From the NCBI GenBank assembly GCA_030146365.1, contig JASLBU010000085.1:1-11760 (forward strand): 11,760 bases of DNA, given 5' to 3'. The DNA comes from Candidatus Limnocylindria bacterium. Its GTDB lineage: Bacteria; Chloroflexota; Limnocylindria; QHBO01. The notes below the pieces were generated by a model that saw nothing but the letters and a program-made list of their open reading frames with translations, did not search any database and had not been told where the DNA came from. Position numbers and translations under genes: made by a program. Below, piece after piece: positions 8,851 through 11,760 of the stretch (the stretch's first letter is position 1; each line of letters begins with the position of its first letter).

Positions 8851-8856
8851 GGGCAG

Positions 8857-9648
8857 ATGATCATGGGTGCCAGGCGGCTGGACGATGCTGTGCGTCCTGG
8901 CAGCCGAATCGGGAGCCGGATCGAGGTCCATGCCGCGATCGCCTCGACGAACGATCGCGCCGCTGAGCTACTGCGCGCTGGCGAGGAGGGTGTCGCGGTG
9001 GTCGCTGAGCTGCAGACCAGCGGACGCGGACGCCGGGGACGCACCTGGACGTCACCCCCGGGCGTGAACCTCACCATGAGCGTGGGCGTCCGGCCCCGAC
9101 TCGCCGCGGCCGACGCCTGGCGTCTCGGTCCCGCCACGGCCCTGGCCGCCCGCAGCGCCTGCCAGCCGATCGCCGATCTGCTGCTGAAGTGGCCCAACGA
9201 CCTCGTCGACGCGGGAGATGCCAAGGTTGGCGGACTGCTCGTCGAGACGACGATCGACGGGAGCCGACTCGGCACGGCCGTGATCGGCATCGGCATCAAC
9301 GTGAACTGGGCCCGATCCGAGATGCCGCCCGAGCTGGCGGGGACGGCGACGTCGCTGGCCGAGCTGACGGGATCCGTCGTCGACCGAGCCGCACTGATGG
9401 CGCGATTGCTCGCCGCCCTGGAGGAGGAGGTGGAGCGCGTCGAGTCGGGGTCCTCGCCACTGGAACGCTACCGCGCCGCGTGCTCGACGATCGGCCGCCG
9501 GGTCGAGGTCGAGGCCGGCAACCGGGTCGTCACCGGCACCGCCGTCGGGCTGACGAGCATCGGCGCGCTGGTGGTCGAGACGGCCGGTGGCCGGGTTGCC
9601 CTGGGCAGTGGCGAGGTGACGCGCGTCCATCCCGGACGGGCCGCATGA
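8857..9648 (+). CDS. birA: Biotin--[acetyl-CoA-carboxylase] ligase
   Basis: Activates biotin with ATP to biotinyl-AMP and transfers it to the lysine of the biotin carboxyl carrier protein, making acetyl-CoA carboxylase functional. The 263-residue protein carries the BPL/LplA catalytic core: STN at 30-32, the biotinyl-AMP loop QTSGRGRRGRTW at 53-64, KWPNDL at 111-116 with the catalytic lysine, KVGGLLVE (123-130) and GIGINVN (144-150). A small SH3-like C-terminal domain occupies about 213-257. The N-terminal helix-turn-helix of E. coli BirA is absent, so this is a group I ligase that should not act as the biotin repressor. An alternative ATG at 8863 would drop two residues; 8857 is chosen because it sits 6 nt after the -10 box. 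The accD gene downstream in the same run of genes supports the function. Confidence 0.95.
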   Translation: MIMGARRLDDAVRPGSRIGSRIEVHAAIASTNDRAAELLRAGEEGVAVVAELQTSGRGRRGRTWTSPPGVNLTMSVGVRPRLAAADAWRLGPATALAARSACQPIADLLLKWPNDLVDAGDAKVGGLLVETTIDGSRLGTAVIGIGINVNWARSEMPPELAGTATSLAELTGSVVDRAALMARLLAALEEEVERVESGSSPLERYRAACSTIGRRVEVEAGNRVVTGTAVGLTSIGALVVETAGGRVALGSGEVTRVHPGRAA

Positions 9649-10235
9649 GTGAAGGAATCCCGGGCAGAGGCTCGCTGTCCGACCCGGCCGACGATCCGGA
9701 CCTCGCCCAGGTCCGGGCGGCGCAGACCGATCGCGAGGCGTTCGGCATCCTCTACCGTCGCTATCTGCAGCCCGTGTACGGCTACGCGTTCTACCTCCTC
9801 GGGGACCACCACGACGCGGAGGACGTGACCGAGCGCACCTTCCTCGCCGCACTGGCCGGCATCGCCGGGTTCCGGGATACCGGCTCGACCTTCCGCTCGT
9901 GGCTGTTCCGGATCGCACACAACCAGATCCTCAACGCGCTTCGCTCGCGACGCCGGCACCGCTGGGCATCGATCGACGTCATGCCGGAGCCGGCGGACGC
10001 AGCGCGCTCAGCTGACCACTCGGTGGGCCTGTCCGCGGCGGACGAGGCGCGCCGCCTCCGGAGCGCACTTAACCGCCTCGCGGCGGATCGCCGCCAGGTG
10101 CTGGTCCTGCGCGTGATCGACGGCCTCTCGGCGCGCGAGACCGGGGAAGTCCTGGGACGCAGCGAGGGAGCGGTCCGGGTCCTGCAGCACCGCGCCCTGC
10201 GGGAGATGGCGAGGCACCTGGGCGCCCGGGACTGA
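9645..10235 (+). CDS. ECF-type RNA polymerase sigma factor (sigma-70 family)
   Basis: Alternative sigma factor of 196 residues with only regions 2 and 4, as in the ECF group. Region 2 spans about 27-104, with DAEDVTERTFLAAL (57-70) and FRSWLFRIAHNQILNALR (83-100). A linker of about 35 residues leads to region 4 at about 138-193, with LAADRRQVLVLRVIDGLS (145-162) and the helix-turn-helix ARETGEVLGRSEGAVRVLQH (163-182) that would read the -35 element. Its ATG overlaps the birA stop (ATGA at 9645-9648), so it is translationally coupled; the reading frame stays open far upstream inside birA, but that part is birA read out of frame. The next gene, a small membrane protein, is a plausible regulator. 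ECF group and target promoter cannot be told from the sequence alone. Confidence 0.92.
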   Translation: MSEGIPGRGSLSDPADDPDLAQVRAAQTDREAFGILYRRYLQPVYGYAFYLLGDHHDAEDVTERTFLAALAGIAGFRDTGSTFRSWLFRIAHNQILNALRSRRRHRWASIDVMPEPADAARSADHSVGLSAADEARRLRSALNRLAADRRQVLVLRVIDGLSARETGEVLGRSEGAVRVLQHRALREMARHLGARD

Positions 10236-10287
10236 CTCGCCGCCGGGCGTGTAACGTATCGGGCTCCCCGGTGTTAGCAGGAGCGTG

Positions 10288-10656
10288 ATGCACAGGACTC
10301 CGTCGTTCGCGGAACGGCTCGACCGCGCCGTCGACCTCGTGCTGACCGGCACTGGCGCCCCGGCGTCGGCCGCTTCGGCCGGGCTGGACGACGACGGGCG
10401 TGAGCTCGCTGACGCGGCTTCCCGGATTCGGACGGCGCTTCCCGTGCCGCCGGTGGCGGCGGGGTTCGAGTCCCGCCTCGCAGCGCGGCTGGCCGAGGCT
10501 GAGCGGTCGCGCGACTCGTTGGTGAGCTGGGCCTTCCGCCACCCGGGACGCCTCATCGTGACCGGCGCGGTCGGCTCGGCGGTCGGGGTGGGGGTCACCG
10601 CCGCCGTGTGGCGCAGCACGCGCCGCTCCTCGGGCAGCCGCTGGCTGCATCGGTAG
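10288..10656 (+). CDS. Small single-pass membrane protein, possible anti-sigma factor
   Basis: The 122-residue protein is not a family I can name with certainty. It has a hydrophilic N-terminal half with two predicted helical stretches (about 6-20 and 37-50), a Pro-rich hinge LPVPPVAAGF (51-60) and a helix with ESRLAARLAEAE (61-72). One hydrophobic segment rich in Gly, Ala and Val lies at about 88-107, then a basic tail rich in Arg and Ser. This plan, acidic N-terminal helices plus a PVPP-type hinge and one membrane span, resembles small proteins encoded beside ECF sigma factors in high-GC bacteria, and its position after one suggests a membrane-anchored anti-sigma factor. No zinc anti-sigma HxxxCxxC motif is present; the protein has no cysteine at all. 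ATG 10288 is preferred over the adjacent GTG 10285 because AGGAG at 10279-10283 leaves 4 nt to the ATG and only 1 to the GTG. Confidence 0.75.
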   Translation: MHRTPSFAERLDRAVDLVLTGTGAPASAASAGLDDDGRELADAASRIRTALPVPPVAAGFESRLAARLAEAERSRDSLVSWAFRHPGRLIVTGAVGSAVGVGVTAAVWRSTRRSSGSRWLHR

Positions 10657-10657
10657 C

Positions 10658-10663
10658 GAGGAG
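10658..10663 (+). promoter_or_regulatory. Ribosome binding site selecting the TTG start of accD
   Basis: GAGGAG at 10658-10663 lies 7 nt before TTG 10671 and just after the upstream stop (10654-10656). It argues for TTG as the accD start rather than the in-frame GTG at 10608, which is inside the preceding gene and has no comparable site. Confidence 0.7.
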
Positions 10664-10670
10664 CGCCGCA

Positions 10671-11702
10671 TTGCCCATCAAATTCCCGTTCAGCCGCCGC
10701 GCCGCGCCGGCCGATACCTGGACGAAGTGCCCCAGCTGTGACGCGCAGGTCTTTAACCGGCAGCTCGAGCGCAGCCTGCGCGTCTGCCCGTCGTGCGGCC
10801 ACCACTTCCGCATGTCGATCGGCGAGCGCCTGGACCTCCTGCTGGACCCGAACAGCTTCGACGAGAGGGACGCCGGCCTCGAGGCGGTGGATCGGCTCGG
10901 CTTTCACGACGACCGTCCGTACGCGCATCGGCTCGAGGCGTCGCGCATCAAGACTGGCCTTCGTGACGCCGTCGTGTGGGGCATCGGCCACATCGAGAAC
11001 CAGCGCGTCGCCATCGCCATCTTCGACTTCCGGTTCATGGGCGGCAGCATGGGTGCCGTCGTGGGGGAGAAGCTCGCGCGCTGCTTTGAGACGGCGCTCG
11101 AGGAGCGCATCCCCGCGATCGTGGTGAGTGCCTCAGGCGGCGCGCGCATGCAGGAGGGCACGCTGTCCCTGATGCAGCTGGCAAAGACGACCGCCCCCCT
11201 GGTGAGGCTCGACGCGTCCGGGGTGCCGTTCATCACCCTCCTGACCGATCCGACGACCGGCGGCGTGCTGGCCAGCTTCGCGAGCCTCGGCGACGTGATC
11301 CTGGCCGAGCCGAAGGCGCTGATCGGCTTCGCGGGCGCGCGTGTGGCGTCCGACACGGTCGGCGAGGAGCTCCCGGACGGCTTCCAGAGCGCGGAGTTCC
11401 TGCTGTCCCACGGGTTCGTGGATGCGGTCGTGCCGCGTGCCGAGCTGCGGAGCACGCTCGGGCGCCTGTTGCGTCTGTTGCCGGTGGCGCCGGCCGAGGG
11501 AGACGTGGACGGGGACGAGGACCGGAGCTGGGGCCCGATCGGCGCGCTGTCCGGCCTCGCTGAGCGGCTCGGCGGGGCCGTGAGTGAGACGATCGGCATC
11601 GACGTCGACGGAGACGAGCCGACGAACGGCGCGACCCCGCGCGAGCCGACCCGTGCTGGCATGCCGGGGAGCACCGGCGGCAGCCGTGAGGATCCAGCGT
11701 GA
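10671..11702 (+). CDS. accD: Acetyl-CoA carboxylase carboxyltransferase, beta subunit
   Basis: Beta half of the carboxyltransferase that moves the carboxyl group from carboxybiotin on BCCP to acetyl-CoA, giving malonyl-CoA for fatty acid synthesis. From TTG 10671 the protein has 343 residues. An N-terminal zinc ribbon uses Cys20, Cys23, Cys39 and Cys42 (C-x2-C-x15-C-x2-C), preceded by the family DTWTKC. The crotonase-like core includes FRFMGGSMGAVVGEK (120-134), SASGGARMQEG (153-163), LTDPTTGGVLASFA (191-204), IGFAGARV (218-225) and LPDGFQSAEFLLSHG (234-248). The core ends at about 272. A tail of about 70 residues, acidic and Gly/Pro/Thr-rich, follows and makes it longer than E. coli AccD (about 304). 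The stop overlaps the next gene's GTG, as expected if accA follows. The start is set by GAGGAG at 10658-10663. Confidence 0.96.
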   Translation: MPIKFPFSRRAAPADTWTKCPSCDAQVFNRQLERSLRVCPSCGHHFRMSIGERLDLLLDPNSFDERDAGLEAVDRLGFHDDRPYAHRLEASRIKTGLRDAVVWGIGHIENQRVAIAIFDFRFMGGSMGAVVGEKLARCFETALEERIPAIVVSASGGARMQEGTLSLMQLAKTTAPLVRLDASGVPFITLLTDPTTGGVLASFASLGDVILAEPKALIGFAGARVASDTVGEELPDGFQSAEFLLSHGFVDAVVPRAELRSTLGRLLRLLPVAPAEGDVDGDEDRSWGPIGALSGLAERLGGAVSETIGIDVDGDEPTNGATPREPTRAGMPGSTGGSREDPA

Positions 11703-11760
11703 CAGACTCGCCCATCGTCGTGGACGCCGCGCCCCCGTCGCCTGAGGCCGCCGAGGAGGC
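11699..11760 (+). CDS. Start of a gene running off the window; possibly accA
   Basis: GTG at 11699 overlaps the accD stop in GTGA (11699-11702) and has GAGGA at 11688-11692 with 6-nt spacing. The frame stays open for 20 codons to the window end and encodes MTDSPIVVDAAPPSPEAAEE, an Ala/Pro/Glu-rich N-terminus without a recognisable domain. The carboxyltransferase alpha subunit gene accA often follows accD with overlap, so it is the likeliest identity, but this rests on context only. Confidence 0.55.
   Translation, partial: MTDSPIVVDAAPPSPEAAEE

Noticed and set aside
6509..8860. A 783-codon open frame on the + strand opposite the AI-2E and trpS genes
   Set aside because: It is a high-GC mirror frame: the product is rich in Arg, His, Gln, Asp and Gly with no domain, while the minus strand encodes two clear protein families across the same span.
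9189..9644. A 152-residue N-terminal extension of the sigma factor in the same open frame
   Set aside because: This part overlaps the BirA coding region, is Arg/Gly-rich and unlike any sigma domain; the ATGA overlap at 9645 is the natural start.
10236..10287. An ECF-type promoter or hairpin in the 52-bp gap before the small membrane protein
   Set aside because: CGTATC at 10255-10260 has GGGACT only at a 21-bp spacing, too long for usual ECF promoters. The possible stem (CGGG/CCCG plus TAAC/GTTA) is short and interrupted.

Overview
The window is a compact, high-GC bacterial chromosome segment. Genes are tightly packed with several 4-nt start/stop overlaps, GTG and TTG starts are used, and no mobile element, phage, tRNA/rRNA or CRISPR signal is visible. 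The Ala/Ser/Asp/Glu-rich lipoprotein linker, the high GC, a Gram-positive-style lipobox and apparently leaderless promoters (TANNNT just before ATG) would fit a high-GC Chloroflexota lineage (Limnocylindria-like) or an actinobacterium. This placement is inference; no marker gene in the window settles it.

Region 1 (1-6478, + strand) is a complete five-gene ABC importer operon of the oligopeptide/dipeptide/nickel class. It encodes a lipid-anchored substrate-binding protein, two permeases (OppB/DppB and OppC/DppC types) and two ATPases (OppD and OppF types). A good -10 box lies at the window edge, and two strong GC hairpins separate the binding-protein gene from the membrane and ATPase genes. 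The lipoprotein catches a solute outside the membrane, the permeases form the channel and the two ATPases drive uptake. The binding protein carries an unusual acidic insertion and twelve cysteines besides the lipobox cysteine.

Region 2 (6506-8794, - strand) converges on region 1. It holds trpS (tryptophanyl-tRNA synthetase) followed 6 bp later by an AI-2E-family membrane transporter, probably one transcript read trpS first.

Region 3 (8857-11760, + strand) diverges from trpS across a 62-bp intergenic spacer with back-to-back -10 boxes. Its order is birA-type biotin ligase, ECF sigma factor (ATGA overlap), a small single-pass membrane protein (possible anti-sigma factor), accD (acetyl-CoA carboxylase beta subunit, TTG start), and the start of another gene (GTGA overlap; accA by context). 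The cluster links biotin attachment and malonyl-CoA synthesis, whose carrier protein BCCP is the BirA substrate, with an embedded ECF sigma/membrane-protein pair. That arrangement is the most interesting system-level candidate in the window. The individual genes all belong to recognisable families except the small membrane protein.

No gene-free stretch exceeds about 160 bp.
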